DNA from: Pseudomonas arsenicoxydans
GTDB lineage: Bacteria; Pseudomonadota; Gammaproteobacteria; Pseudomonadales; Pseudomonadaceae
Length of the DNA: 64,000 bases
Assembly: GCF_900103875.1 (NCBI RefSeq)
Contig: NZ_LT629705.1
Span: 2,489,001-2,553,000, forward strand
Reading direction: 5' to 3'
Part shown: piece by piece, positions 27,126-37,631 of the stretch
Position numbering within the stretch: position 1 is the first letter of the stretch
Layout of the letters: every line of letters begins with the position of its first letter
Notes under the pieces: model-generated
Seen by the model: the letters and a program-made list of their open reading frames with translations, nothing else
What the model was told of the DNA's origin: nothing
Database searches by the model: none
Position numbers and translations under genes: made by a program

Positions 27126-27590
27126 ATGCGTAAGTCTGTTCTGCTGGTTGCTTCCTTTTCCACGATGGCGATGTTGCTTACCGGCTGCCAATCGAGCCTG
27201 ACCGGTGACTCCTACTCCCGTGACGAAGCGCGTCGTGTACAGACCGTTCGCATGGGCACCATCGAATCGCTGCGTCCGGTCAAAATCGAAGGCACCAAGA
27301 CCCCAATCGGCGGCGCTGCGGGCGCTGTGGTGGGTGGTGTTGGCGGCAGTGCTATTGGCGGCGGCAAAGGCAGCATCGTCGCTGCAGTCATCGGCGCCGT
27401 CGCTGGCGGCCTTGCGGGCTCGGCTGCTGAAGAAGGCCTGACTCGTACTCAAGGCGTCGAAATCACCGTTCGCGAAGACGATGGCAGCATGCGCGCCTAC
27501 GTCCAGGAAGTTCAGCCAAACGAAGTGTTCCGTGTGGGTGAGCGTGTGCGGATCGCCACTGTTAATGGGACTAGCCGCGTTTCGCACTAA
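27126..27590 (+). CDS. slyB: Glycine-zipper outer-membrane lipoprotein SlyB
   Basis: 154 residues: lipobox LLTGC, then RDEARRVQTVRMGTIESLRPVKIEG and a Gly-zipper hairpin (GGAAGAVVGGVGGSAIGGG ... GAVAGGLAGSAAEE) of the 2TM type, then a short beta domain. SlyB belongs to PhoP-regulated outer-membrane stress lipoproteins. The GGAG RBS is about 8 nt before ATG 27126. A terminator follows. Confidence 0.9.
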   Translation: MRKSVLLVASFSTMAMLLTGCQSSLTGDSYSRDEARRVQTVRMGTIESLRPVKIEGTKTPIGGAAGAVVGGVGGSAIGGGKGSIVAAVIGAVAGGLAGSAAEEGLTRTQGVEITVREDDGSMRAYVQEVQPNEVFRVGERVRIATVNGTSRVSH

Positions 27591-27608
27591 GCGCGAACGA
27601 AAGGTAAA

Positions 27609-27643
27609 AGAAAACCCCGATCAGGTGACTGGTCGGGGTTTTT
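27609..27643 (+). terminator. Rho-independent terminator after slyB
   Basis: AAAACCCCGA pairs with TCGGGGTTTT around a loop and ends in six T. It lies about 20 bp after the slyB stop. Confidence 0.9.
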
Positions 27644-27669
27644 TGTGTCATGGCCGCCAATATCTTCAG

Positions 27670-27924
27670 TCACCAATTGTCACGGTAGACGAACGATATT
27701 TGGTAGTCGTAGAGGGGCAATCGAATGACATGTCTGAAGTGAGGTTGAAGTGTACTGACCCAATCGGGGGTAACGTTAAATCCACCGTTGTTAATGTTAT
27801 TTTCTATCGGCAGACCCAATGCTTCAATCAAGGATCCATCATCACCAAAATCTGCGGATAACTCCTCCCCTTGGCCCATCTCAGTTTGTTTGTCATACCA
27901 TTCAAGTCTTATTTTTAAGCCCAT
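27670..27924 (-). CDS. Colicin-E3-type immunity protein (Im3-like)
   Basis: 84 residues, the length of ImmE3. The hallmarks MGLK, WYDKQTE, DFGDDGS, INNGGF and VYRDNW follow the Im3 pattern (MGLK ... WFDKSTE ... DFGDDGS ... VNNGCF ... YRDGDW). It should bind the C-terminal rRNase domain of the adjacent bacteriocin and block ribosome access. The ATG 27922-27924 is 7 nt after the toxin stop, with GAGGA overlapping that stop, so translation is coupled. The cysteine of Im3 (NNGCF) is Gly here, which may alter specificity. Confidence 0.93.
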   Translation of the reverse strand: MGLKIRLEWYDKQTEMGQGEELSADFGDDGSLIEALGLPIENNINNGGFNVTPDWVSTLQPHFRHVIRLPLYDYQISFVYRDNW

Positions 27925-27931
27925 AACGTCC

Positions 27932-29149
27932 TCATAAGTATTTTTTGATACTGCGATTTTTCTTGGGGGGATCTAGTCGCTCACCCGTTTTATGGTCGAA
28001 TGAACCTAGGTGGCTGCCATCACTTGAGCGATACGCCTCAAGCTCACCATGCAGAAAATCCCACTCGTAGATTGTTCTGCCTTTTGCGTCTATCCAGCGA
28101 TCCCGGAGGCCTCCCTTGTATGGGGTTTTCTTTTTTACTCTCCTTAGTCCGGGAAATGCGGTTATGTCCTCGGTTTCGGGAGCCGGGTGATAGGTGTGGC
28201 CTGCTTCGGCAGTACCGTTGCGGCGTACGCTAACCACAATGTAAACCGGCTTCACCCCCGAATTCGCCGGAAACACAAGGATGAAATCCTTGTACTCAGG
28301 CGGATAAACCGGATCGACGATGATGCTGTCAGCCTGTTTCGTCGGCGGATACACCCAGATATGCGGCGCTTGTGGTGCAGCCTCCAACGCTGGAATCCCG
28401 AGGATGTCCGAAGCATCCACAGCCGGTGTCCAGATCAGCTCAACCCCGTCCCCCAGATCCGCCACCTGCTGACTGCCGCGCAATGTGAACTGCACAACAT
28501 CAACCATTTCCCAATCGCGGTTCTTGCCGGTGTAAAACGCGTAACCCTTGAGACGGCCGTCAGTCTGTTGCTCGACCTGCAGACGAACGCGGGTTCTGGC
28601 CTGTTTCAGGGCGCGCAATTGATCTTCGGTGTAGAGCGCGCTATCGCCCAGGCTAGGCGTCCAGAACAACGCGACCACAGTGGCCAATGCGGCAGTTCCA
28701 GCGGCGCCAATTGCGGCGATCGGAACAGAGAGAGCCGGGGCGCTTAGTGCAAGTCGGCCAATGCCGAGCGAGAGGGTGCTGCCGCTGATGGTTTCGAGGT
28801 TCAGCAGCCCGGCATCGTCTGCATCGCGAGCGCCGAGCCAGGCGACTTCGCCGTAATCCTTGAGGCTGTCGGTGGGCACCATGCCCGAAGGATTCTAGTA
28901 GTCGATGATGGCGTCCGGCAGATTGCAGGACTTGGCGAAGACGCAGCCCGCGCGAACGGATTCAGCCTTTTTCTGGGAGCCCCCGCGACTGCGCTCGAAG
29001 GCATCTTGCCTCTTGAGCATGGCGTCGTAAGCGTTCTGTCGGGCCTCCCGCTTGGCCAGTTCGGTGGCCGTCATGAAGCGGTGAGTGACGTGATGTCCGT
29101 CGCCGGACGGTGGGTTTTGAACCCTGGGGACTTCCTTGTTGCCAGCCAC
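27932..29149 (-). pseudogene. S-type pyocin / colicin-E3-like rRNase bacteriocin, interrupted by one amber codon
   Basis: Reading from GTG 29149 (AAGGAAG RBS), 84 codons precede TAG at 28895-28897; the frame then continues unbroken to 27932, 405 residues if read through. The first part ends RAGCVFAKSCNLPDAIIDY. After the amber comes NPSGMVPTDSLKDYGEVAWLG and the S-type pyocin domain, then GHTYHPAPETEDI and the E3 nuclease. D364, H367, E371 and R399 match ColE3 D510, H513, E517 and R545. E3 nucleases cut 16S rRNA in the A site. An ATG at 28882 could restart a 316-residue protein, but no good RBS is seen. There is no separate receptor-binding domain, as in other short Pseudomonas forms I recall. 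Confidence 0.88.
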
Positions 29150-29271
29150 TGATCTTCCTTGCGTTCGTACGTCGACAGCCCTCTGGAAAAGGGGCTGTGC
29201 GACGTTAACGAACGAGGCTAATCGTGGCTGTAGGACGAATCCTGAATGTCGTTAAGAGTGTTCTCTAACGC

Positions 29272-30459
<1,188 letters not shown>

Positions 30460-30697
30460 GGTCGCTCTCCATCGATGAATTCAAAAGGTGGCACACCCTA
30501 ACCCGTACCGTTAGTTGTTAAAACAAAAGTTATATTCTTTTTTGTTATATGTCGTTACAACGTCAAGGGAGTGATGGACCTGAGCCTAGCAGTTGCCGGA
30601 CGTATTGGGTCTCAGCTGTATCTGTGCGTGCTGTGGGATTTTTCCTAAGCTTATTGGCTGAGCCTTGCAACAAGGCCGACTTGACGAGAAAACCATC

Positions 30698-31792
30698 ATG
30701 AACGACAACCGCCAGTGGGCCCGCGAAGCCATCCGGATCATTGAAGCCGATTTCCAGCGCAGCGCCGACACGCACCTGATTCCCCTGCCTCTGCCGGGCT
30801 TGCCGGGCATCGAGTTGTATTTCAAGGATGAATCCAGCCATCCCACCGGTAGCCTCAAACATCGCCTGGCTCGCTCGTTGTTTCTTTATGCGTTGTGTAA
30901 CGGCTGGCTGAAACCCGGCGCGCCGGTAATCGAAGCGTCCAGTGGTTCGACGGCGATTTCCGAGGCGTACTTCGCCCGGTTGCTGGGCTTGCCGTTCATT
31001 GCCGTGATGCCGGCGACCACCTCCAAGGAGAAAATCGCGCAGATCGCTTTCTATGGCGGCAAGAGTCACCTGGTTGATGATCCGACGCAGATCTACGCCG
31101 AGTCCGAGCGCCTGGCGCGTGAACATGACGGCCATTTCGTCGATCAGTTCACCTACGCCGAACGCGCCACCGACTGGCGCGCGAACAACAACATCGCCGA
31201 GTCGATCTTCCAGCAAATGCGCTTCGAGCAGCACCCCGAGCCGAGCTGGCTGATTTCCAGCCCCGGCACTGGCGGCACCACCGCCACGCTGGGGCGCTAC
31301 GTGCGTTATCGCCAGCATTGCACCCGCGTGCTGTGCGCCGATGCCGAGCGTTCGGTGTTCTTCGATTACTACCAGACCGGCGATGCCACGCTGCGGCTGG
31401 ATCACGGCTCGCGGATCGAAGGCATTGGCCGGCCTCGGGTCGAAGCGTCGTTCCTGCCCAAGGTGATCGATGCGATGGTCAAGGTGCCGGACGCGTTGTC
31501 ACTGGCGGCCATGCATTACCTGGCGCAGCGTTTGGGTCGTCGGGTTGGCGGGTCGAGCGGCACCAACCTGATCGGCGCCTTGATGGCGGCGCAACAGATG
31601 GTGGCGGCGGGGGAGTCGGGGTCGATCGTGGCGATTCTGTGTGACGGCGGCGAGCGTTATGAAACCAGTTACTACGATCAGGACTGGCTCAAGGCTCAGG
31701 GGTATGAGTTGAGTGGGTTGATGGATGCGGTGGCGGCGACGGTCGAGCGCGGGGAGCCTCTGCCGGACACCGTACTGCGCGCCAATATCTGA
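30698..31792 (+). CDS. PLP-dependent cysteine synthase-family protein
   Basis: 364 residues, fold-type II PLP enzyme. The Schiff-base lysine is in HPTGSLKHR, with [12 protein letters not shown] as the substrate loop and [14 protein letters not shown] as the phosphate-binding loop. It is related to cysteine synthase/cystathionine beta-synthase and D-cysteine desulphhydrase, but the exact reaction is not clear. The ATG at 30698 has weak RBS (ACGAGAA). The leader has two TTATAT direct repeats (30524-30551) that may be a regulator site. Confidence 0.8.
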   Translation: MNDNRQWAREAIRIIEADFQRSADTHLIPLPLPGLPGIELYFKDESSHPTGSLKHRLARSLFLYALCNGWLKPGAPVIEASSGSTAISEAYFARLLGLPFIAVMPATTSKEKIAQIAFYGGKSHLVDDPTQIYAESERLAREHDGHFVDQFTYAERATDWRANNNIAESIFQQMRFEQHPEPSWLISSPGTGGTTATLGRYVRYRQHCTRVLCADAERSVFFDYYQTGDATLRLDHGSRIEGIGRPRVEASFLPKVIDAMVKVPDALSLAAMHYLAQRLGRRVGGSSGTNLIGALMAAQQMVAAGESGSIVAILCDGGERYETSYYDQDWLKAQGYELSGLMDAVAATVERGEPLPDTVLRANI

Positions 31793-31798
31793 CCCAAT

Positions 31799-31907
31799 GA
31801 TCGTTCCCACGCTCCGCGTGGGAATGCCTCACCGGACGCTCTGCGTCCGCTTTTGGGACGCGGAGCGCCCCTGGCTGCATTCCCACGCAGAGCGTGGGAA
31901 CGATCAT
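31799..31907. repeat. Compound palindromic repeat (GTTCCCACGC family)
   Basis: Outer arms GATCGTTCCCACGC and GCGTGGGAACGATC flank inner palindromes (CGGACGCTCTGCGTCCG, GGGACGCGGAGCGCCCC). It forms one long imperfect cruciform between convergent genes. Confidence 0.9.
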
Positions 31908-31914
31908 CTCGGGG

Positions 31915-33528
31915 TCAGGCTTCCAGGCCGAGAATATCCCGGGCAACCGCTTCAGCAATCCGAATCCCGTCGACACCCGCCGACAGAATCCCGCCTGCAT
32001 AACCTGCGCCTTCACCCGCCGGGAACAAGCCCTTCACGTTCAGGCTCTGCATCGATTCGTTGCGGGTGATGCGCAGCGGAGACGAGGTACGCGTCTCGAT
32101 CCCGGTCAACACCGCGTCATGCAGCGAATAACCGCGAATCTGCTTTTCGAAGGCCGGCAACGCTTCGCGAATGGCTTCGATGGCAAACGCCGGCAAGGCC
32201 AGCGCCAGATCACCCAGGGCAACCCCGGGTTTGTAGGAAGGTTCGACACTGCCCAACTCGGTGGAAGGCTTGCCCGCAATAAAGTCGCCGACCAGTTGCG
32301 CCGGCGCTTGGTAATTGCTGCCGCCCAGCACATAAGCGTGGGATTCCAGGCGTTCCTGCAACTCGATGCCGGCCAGCGGGCCGCCCGGATAGTCGACTTC
32401 CGGGGTGATCCCGACGACGATCCCGGAGTTGGCGTTGCGCTCGTTGCGCGAGTACTGGCTCATGCCGTTGGTGACTACACGACCCGGCTCTGAAGTCGCC
32501 GCGACCACGGTGCCGCCCGGGCACATGCAGAAGCTGTAGACCGAACGACCGTTTTTGGCGTGGTGCACCAGTTTGTAGTCGGCAGCGCCGAGTTTCGGGT
32601 GACCGGCGTACTTGCCCAGACGGGCGCGGTCGATCAGCGATTGCGGGTGTTCGATGCGGAAGCCCACCGAGAACGGCTTGGCTTCCATGTACACGCCACG
32701 GCCATGCAGCATGCGGAACGTGTCCCGAGCGCTGTGACCGAGGGCCAGAATCACGTGCCTGGAGTGAATCTGCTCGCCGCCATCAAGCTCGACGCCGACC
32801 AGTTGGCCGTCCTCGATCAACACGTCGGTGACGCGCTGCTGGAAGCGCACTTCGCCGCCCAGGGCGCGAATCTGCTCACGCATGTTTTCCACAACGCCGG
32901 TCAGGCGGAATGTACCGATGTGCGGCTTGCTGACGTAAAGGATTTCTTCCGGCGCACCGGCCTTGACGAACTCGTGCAGGACCTTGCGACCGATGAATTT
33001 CGGGTCCTTGATCTGGCTGTAGAGCTTGCCGTCGGAGAACGTCCCCGCGCCGCCTTCACCAAATTGTACGTTGGACTCCGGGTTGAGCACGCTTTTGCGC
33101 CACAGGCCCCAGGTGTCCTTGGTGCGCTGGCGCACTTCGGTGCCGCGTTCGAGGATGATTGGCTTGAAGCCCATTTGCGCAAGGATCAGGCCGGCGAAAA
33201 TCCCGCAGGGCCCGAAGCCGACGACGACCGGGCGTTGTTGCAGATCGGCTGGCGCCTGGCCGACGACTTTGTAGCTGACATCCGGCGCTACGTTGACGTT
33301 ACGGTCATCGGCGAACTTGTGCAGCAGCGCGGCCTCATCCTTGGCGGTGAGGTCGATGGTGTAGATGAAGCACAGTTCGGAGGATTTTTTACGCGCATCG
33401 TAGCTGCGCTTGAACAAGGTGAAATCGAGCAGGTCATCATTGGCGATGCCCAGGCGCTGCACGATGGCAGGGCGCAGGTCTTCATCGGGATGGTCGATCG
33501 GCAGCTTGAGTTCGGTGATTCGTAACAT
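31915..33528 (-). CDS. FAD-dependent dehydrogenase (COG2509-type)
   Basis: 537 residues. An N-terminal ferredoxin-like region (about 1-95) is followed by an FAD-binding Rossmann motif (VVVGFGPCGIFAGLILAQMG), an acidic end (ILERG), and later GHSARDTF, FCMCPGG and the second FAD motif GLFPAGEGAGYAGGI. This layout is that of the conserved FAD-dependent dehydrogenase COG2509. The substrate is unknown. It stands alone and converges on the PLP enzyme. Confidence 0.85.
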   Translation of the reverse strand: MLRITELKLPIDHPDEDLRPAIVQRLGIANDDLLDFTLFKRSYDARKKSSELCFIYTIDLTAKDEAALLHKFADDRNVNVAPDVSYKVVGQAPADLQQRPVVVGFGPCGIFAGLILAQMGFKPIILERGTEVRQRTKDTWGLWRKSVLNPESNVQFGEGGAGTFSDGKLYSQIKDPKFIGRKVLHEFVKAGAPEEILYVSKPHIGTFRLTGVVENMREQIRALGGEVRFQQRVTDVLIEDGQLVGVELDGGEQIHSRHVILALGHSARDTFRMLHGRGVYMEAKPFSVGFRIEHPQSLIDRARLGKYAGHPKLGAADYKLVHHAKNGRSVYSFCMCPGGTVVAATSEPGRVVTNGMSQYSRNERNANSGIVVGITPEVDYPGGPLAGIELQERLESHAYVLGGSNYQAPAQLVGDFIAGKPSTELGSVEPSYKPGVALGDLALALPAFAIEAIREALPAFEKQIRGYSLHDAVLTGIETRTSSPLRITRNESMQSLNVKGLFPAGEGAGYAGGILSAGVDGIRIAEAVARDILGLEA

Positions 33529-33623
33529 GACAGGATCCGGTTCGCGGGGCGCACAACTGCGCCAAGGCGTTTGAAGCCCGCGATTATAAGCCTCAAAGGA
33601 TGATTCCAGTGAGGCTAAAACGA

Positions 33624-34277
33624 TCAGTCGTTACGCGATCCGCCGAAATACCCGCAGCCGCGCTGCACCTGGCCATTGATGCGCAGTTCGGCGCTCATGT
33701 GCTCGATGGCGCCGGTGGTGCTGTCGACGCAGCGTTGCGGCGCGACCCACAATTCGATGTGCTGGTTATTGGCTTCGGTGCTGAGGTTGAAACGGCCATC
33801 GCCCAGTTGTTCTTCAACATAAGGCACGGCGAGTGGAGGTTGGCCTGCGCGGTCGATGACCATGCCCTTGCCGCTGACCTTGACGTTCCACTCGGGCGTG
33901 TGGCCGGAGGCGCGCAGGATCAGCAGTTTGAAATTGGGGTCGTCGCACGCGGTGCCCGAGCGCTCGACGCGGTACAGCTGTTCCAGATCGAAGCGACTAC
34001 CGTCAATCCGGCCACGCACGTCGGCGAACAGCTTGCCTTGATCATCGGCCAGGCTTGCGGCCTCTTGCAGGATGCTAGTGCCGCCAGTGTCGTTGACCAC
34101 CAGACTGCGTTGTTCATTGCATGGCTGGAACAGCAGCTTGCCATCCGCCGCCGTCAGCTGCCCCTGCAGGCGGGTCTGGCCCACGTGGGAGGCACTTTCA
34201 CGCGAGCCATCAAACAATTGGCAGGCGGCAAACAACGGCAGCAGGGCGACAAGGACTAAGGAACGGGCGACACGCAT
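33624..34277 (-). CDS. COG3650 family lipoprotein
   Basis: 217 residues: signal MRVARSLVLVALLPLFAAC, then two related halves, the first with LFQPCNEQRSLVV and the C-terminal half with MVIDRAGQPPLAVPYVEEQLGDGRF and CVDSTTGAIEHMSAELRINGQVQRGCG. The C-terminal part resembles META-type lipoprotein domains. The ATG at 34275-34277 opens the lipoprotein signal. The function is unknown. Confidence 0.75.
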   Translation of the reverse strand: MRVARSLVLVALLPLFAACQLFDGSRESASHVGQTRLQGQLTAADGKLLFQPCNEQRSLVVNDTGGTSILQEAASLADDQGKLFADVRGRIDGSRFDLEQLYRVERSGTACDDPNFKLLILRASGHTPEWNVKVSGKGMVIDRAGQPPLAVPYVEEQLGDGRFNLSTEANNQHIELWVAPQRCVDSTTGAIEHMSAELRINGQVQRGCGYFGGSRND

Positions 34278-34411
34278 CTTCGGTTCTCCAGACAAGTGCC
34301 GCCACGTTACGCAGGCGAGCTTGCGATCACAAGGCTTGTGTACAGGGGATTGAGTTGCCAGGTGCGTCCCAGCATAGTGGCGCATTTGTCCAGGATCGGG
34401 CCCACTACGGC

Positions 34412-35512
34412 ATGAAACATCACCTCTCTGTTTTCCCCAAACGGCTGTACGCATTGGATGCACTGCGCGGTATCGCGGCGTTGGCGGTGGTGTTCTGGCA
34501 CTGGCAGCACTTCTTTTTTCAAGGGGCGTTGCCGGGGTTGCTGCAAACCGCACAGCAACCTTTCTACAGCGTGTTCTCATTGTTTTATCAACACGGTGGC
34601 GATGCGGTCGCGCTGTTTTTCAGCCTGTCGGGGTTCATCTTTTTCTGGTTGTTCGGTCAAGCGGTGGCGCGGCGGGAGCTGACGGGAAAACAATTTTTCA
34701 TCGAGCGTTTCAGCCGTATTTATCCATTGCACCTGGCAACCTTTGCCGCTGTTGCGCTGTTGCAGATGGTCTACACACGGTATGCGGGAAACGCTTTTGT
34801 TTATCCGTACAACGATCTCTATCACGGCGTGTTGAACGTTTTTCTCGCCCCTGCGTGGGGTTTGGAGCACGGTTGGTCATTCAACGGTCCGGCCTGGTCG
34901 ATCTCTGTTGAGGTGCTGCTCTATGCGGCGTTTTTCCTGCTGTGGCGTTATTCACCTTTTCCGACGCTGATCAGCGTTTTGTTGATCGCTATAGCCGCTT
35001 ACGTCTTTCCTGCGCAGTACAAAATCAGCCTTGGAGTACTCAGTTTTTTCTGTGGTGGCGTTGGCTATATGTGGGTGGAAGCGCTGCTGCAACGCGCGCC
35101 CGCACGATGGGTAGGGATAGGTTTAACGATGGGGTGTGTGGTGGGTTGGTGGCTGTTTGATGCAACTCAGCCGTTGATCAAGTTTGCGCTGCTGTTTCCG
35201 CTGACGATCATGGCCATCGCGGCGTGTCATCAACTCCTTGAACCGGTCGCAAGACGCCTGGCGTGGCTGGGCGATATCAGTTACGCCTCCTATTTGCTGC
35301 ACTTCCCGCTGCAAATCATCGCCGCGCTGCTGGCGGATAAATTCTTCCCGGGGCGAGCAGTGTTCTATCAGCCGTGGACGTTGCTGTTGTACTTTGCGGT
35401 GCTGATCAGTGTCAGCCTGATGTGCCATCGCTGGTTCGAACGACCGATGCAACAATGGCTGCGGCAGTTCGAAGGTGGGCGCCTGACGAGCGGTGTAATC
35501 GCTCGTCAGTAA
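34412..35512 (+). CDS. Acyltransferase-3 family membrane protein
   Basis: 366 residues, ten or so TM helices. The catalytic-type motif ALRGIAALAVVFWHW (His in helix 1) and RFSRIYPLHLATF (Arg) are intact. Such enzymes O-acylate surface polysaccharides, lipid A sugars or peptides. The ATG at 34412 has a weak RBS. It is not in a polysaccharide cluster and is slightly more AT-rich than its neighbours, so it may be acquired. The substrate is unknown. Confidence 0.85.
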   Translation: MKHHLSVFPKRLYALDALRGIAALAVVFWHWQHFFFQGALPGLLQTAQQPFYSVFSLFYQHGGDAVALFFSLSGFIFFWLFGQAVARRELTGKQFFIERFSRIYPLHLATFAAVALLQMVYTRYAGNAFVYPYNDLYHGVLNVFLAPAWGLEHGWSFNGPAWSISVEVLLYAAFFLLWRYSPFPTLISVLLIAIAAYVFPAQYKISLGVLSFFCGGVGYMWVEALLQRAPARWVGIGLTMGCVVGWWLFDATQPLIKFALLFPLTIMAIAACHQLLEPVARRLAWLGDISYASYLLHFPLQIIAALLADKFFPGRAVFYQPWTLLLYFAVLISVSLMCHRWFERPMQQWLRQFEGGRLTSGVIARQ

Positions 35513-35529
35513 CGCGTCAGAAAGGACGC

Positions 35530-36129
35530 TCAGCCCACGTGAAAGGTCTGACCTGTTTGCAGGCCTTCCACACTTTTGGCGTAGGCCAATGCCACATCCA
35601 CCGCAGGAACCGCCTTGTAGCCCCGGAAGTACGGCGCATAACTGCCCATTGCTTCGACCAGCACGGTCGGGCTGATCGAGTTCACTCGCAGACCCCGAGG
35701 CAGTTCGATGGCCGCCGCTCGCACGAAGCTGTCCAGCGCGCCATTAACCAGTGCAGCCGAGGCGCCGCTGCGAATCGGGTCGTGGCTGAGCACGCCGGTG
35801 GTGAACGTGAACGAGGCGCCGTCATTGGCGAATTCGCGGCCGATCAGCAGCAGGTTGACCTGGCCCATCAGCTTGTCTTTCAGGCCCAGCGCGAAGCTTT
35901 CTTCGGTCATTTCATCCAGTGGCGCGAAGGTGACATTGCCGGCGGCGCAGACCAGGGCATCGAATTTTCCGGTTTTTTCGAACAGCTTGCGGATCGATGC
36001 GCTGTCGCTGATATCAACCTGAAAATCACCGCTCTTACGGCCGATGCGGATGACTTCGTGACGCTGGGACAATTCCTTGTCGACAGCCGAACCGATGGTG
36101 CCGCCTGCGCCTATCAAAAGAATTTTCAT
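35530..36129 (-). CDS. Short-chain dehydrogenase/reductase
   Basis: 199 residues, a short SDR. NAD(P) site GAGGTIGSAV with an R-I-G-R-K-S loop suggesting NADPH; NAAG-like motif is CAAGNV. The catalytic Tyr of the usual YxxxK is not evident (SAALVNGALDS instead), as in several atypical short SDRs. It is divergent from the LysR gene next door, which probably regulates it. Confidence 0.82.
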   Translation of the reverse strand: MKILLIGAGGTIGSAVDKELSQRHEVIRIGRKSGDFQVDISDSASIRKLFEKTGKFDALVCAAGNVTFAPLDEMTEESFALGLKDKLMGQVNLLLIGREFANDGASFTFTTGVLSHDPIRSGASAALVNGALDSFVRAAAIELPRGLRVNSISPTVLVEAMGSYAPYFRGYKAVPAVDVALAYAKSVEGLQTGQTFHVG

Positions 36130-36234
36130 CGTGCTGTTCCTCGAAGTGGTTGAACGAGGTTGAAGTCTAGAGTGGTTTTTTCCATTGATAAGCGCACTAA
36201 TAGGCAACCTTTGGTTTTCAAATGGAAACAATCC

Positions 36235-37149
36235 ATGAGCGAGATGGATGATCTGGCGGCGTTTGCAGTGTTGATCGAAGCTGGGAGTTTTACCCTGGCG
36301 GCGCAACAATTGGGTTGCAGCAAAGGGCAGCTGTCCAAGCGCATCAGCTTGCTGGAAACGCGCTTTTCCGTGGTTCTGCTGCAACGCACCACGCGCCGCT
36401 TGAGCCTGACCGCGGCGGGTGCGGCGTTGTTGCCTCAGGCTCAGGCATTGGTGGTTCAGGTCGAGAAGGCACGTCAGGCACTGGCGCGGTTGAAGGACGA
36501 CATGGCGGGACCGGTGCGCATGACTGTTCCGGTTTCACTGGGCGAAACCTTCTTCGATGGGCTGCTGCTGGAGTTTTCCGGCCAATACCCCGAGGTGCAG
36601 ATCGAGCTGGATCTGAGCAACAGCTACCGGGATTTATCCCGCGACGGTTTTGACCTGGCGATCCGCTCCGATGTGAACAACGACGACCGCCTGGTGGCAC
36701 GTCCGTTATTGGCCTGGCACGAGATGACCTGTGCCAGCCCGGCCTACCTCGCACATTTCGGCGAACCGCAGACGCCACAGGCATTGGCCGACCATCGTTG
36801 CCTGCTCAACAGCCATTACAGCGGTCGCGAAGAATGGCTTTACCACCAGCAACACGAGTTGATGCGAGTGCGGGTTTCCGGCCCGTTCGCCAGCAATCAC
36901 TACAGTCTGTTGAAAAAAGCCGCGCTGGCGGGCGCCGGCATTGCGCGGTTGCCGTCTTACCTGTTGCAAGCGGAATTGGCGGACGGTCGATTGCGCTGGC
37001 TCCTGCGCGATTATCAGACCCGGAGCATGCCGATGTACCTGGTGCACGCCTATCAGGGTGGCCTGCCGAAACGTACGCAAGTGCTGGCGGATTACTTGAT
37101 CGACTGGTTCAAGCGCAGCGGCGAGGCACTGGATCGGCTTCAGCGATAA
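36235..37149 (+). CDS. LysR-family transcriptional regulator
   Basis: 304 residues: winged helix-turn-helix (AAFAVLIEAGSFTLAAQQLGCSKGQLSKRISLLE, residues about 8-41), linker helix and a periplasmic-binding-like effector domain. It is of the AaeR/PgrR-type subgroup with QRTTRRLSLT. Divergent orientation to the SDR gene, and a TTCCATT/AATGGAA inverted pair in the gap (36180-36227), suggest it controls that gene. The inducer is unknown. Confidence 0.9.
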   Translation: MSEMDDLAAFAVLIEAGSFTLAAQQLGCSKGQLSKRISLLETRFSVVLLQRTTRRLSLTAAGAALLPQAQALVVQVEKARQALARLKDDMAGPVRMTVPVSLGETFFDGLLLEFSGQYPEVQIELDLSNSYRDLSRDGFDLAIRSDVNNDDRLVARPLLAWHEMTCASPAYLAHFGEPQTPQALADHRCLLNSHYSGREEWLYHQQHELMRVRVSGPFASNHYSLLKKAALAGAGIARLPSYLLQAELADGRLRWLLRDYQTRSMPMYLVHAYQGGLPKRTQVLADYLIDWFKRSGEALDRLQR

Positions 37150-37631
37150 CGCTTGGCGATCAGGTGATCGATCGACAGTTTGCCCGGCCCGGTTGTCATC
37201 AGGTACAGCAACACCGCCGCCCAAGTGCCATGAGTCGGGTAAGCATCGGGGTACACGAACAGTTGAATGGTCAGGGTCATGCCCAGCAATGCCAAGGCTG
37301 AAAACCGGGTGGCGAAGCCGATCAGGATCAGGATCGGGAAGAAATGCTCGGCAAAGGCTGCCAGGTGCGCCGCCAGTTCCGGGGTCAGCAACGGCACGTG
37401 GTATTCGCTCTGGAATAGCGGGATGGTCGAGTCCGCCAGACGGGGAACACCCAGGTGAAAGGAGCCGTCGAACAGGTCGATGGCCAAGCCTTCGACCTTG
37501 GTTTGCCCGGATTTCCAAAACACCGCGGCAATAGAGAAGCGCGCGATAAAGGCGATCAGGCTGCGAGGAATCTTTTCCAGCAATGCGATGGCGCGGTCGA
37601 TGGGGTTCAGTGATTCAGTCCGAATGTTCAT
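37140..37631 (-). CDS. DoxX family membrane protein of the bufferin cluster
   Basis: 163 residues, four TM helices, of DoxX/MauE type (ARFSIAAVFWKSGQTKVEG, AEHFFPILILIGFATRFSALALL). It overlaps the LysR gene by 10 bp tail to tail, and its start overlaps the stop of the DUF2063 gene. DoxX proteins often close bufferin (DUF2282/DUF692/DUF2063) operons, where they may help quinone-linked redox or export. The role here is inferred from context. Confidence 0.85.
   Translation of the reverse strand: MNIRTESLNPIDRAIALLEKIPRSLIAFIARFSIAAVFWKSGQTKVEGLAIDLFDGSFHLGVPRLADSTIPLFQSEYHVPLLTPELAAHLAAFAEHFFPILILIGFATRFSALALLGMTLTIQLFVYPDAYPTHGTWAAVLLYLMTTGPGKLSIDHLIAKRYR

Noticed and set aside
29169-29205. 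Inverted repeat upstream of the bacteriocin as LexA/P-box
   Set aside because: CGTCG-CAGCCC/GGGCTG-GCGACG is symmetrical but does not match a LexA (CTGTATAAAAATACAG-type) or known pyocin P-box; left as an unexplained hairpin.
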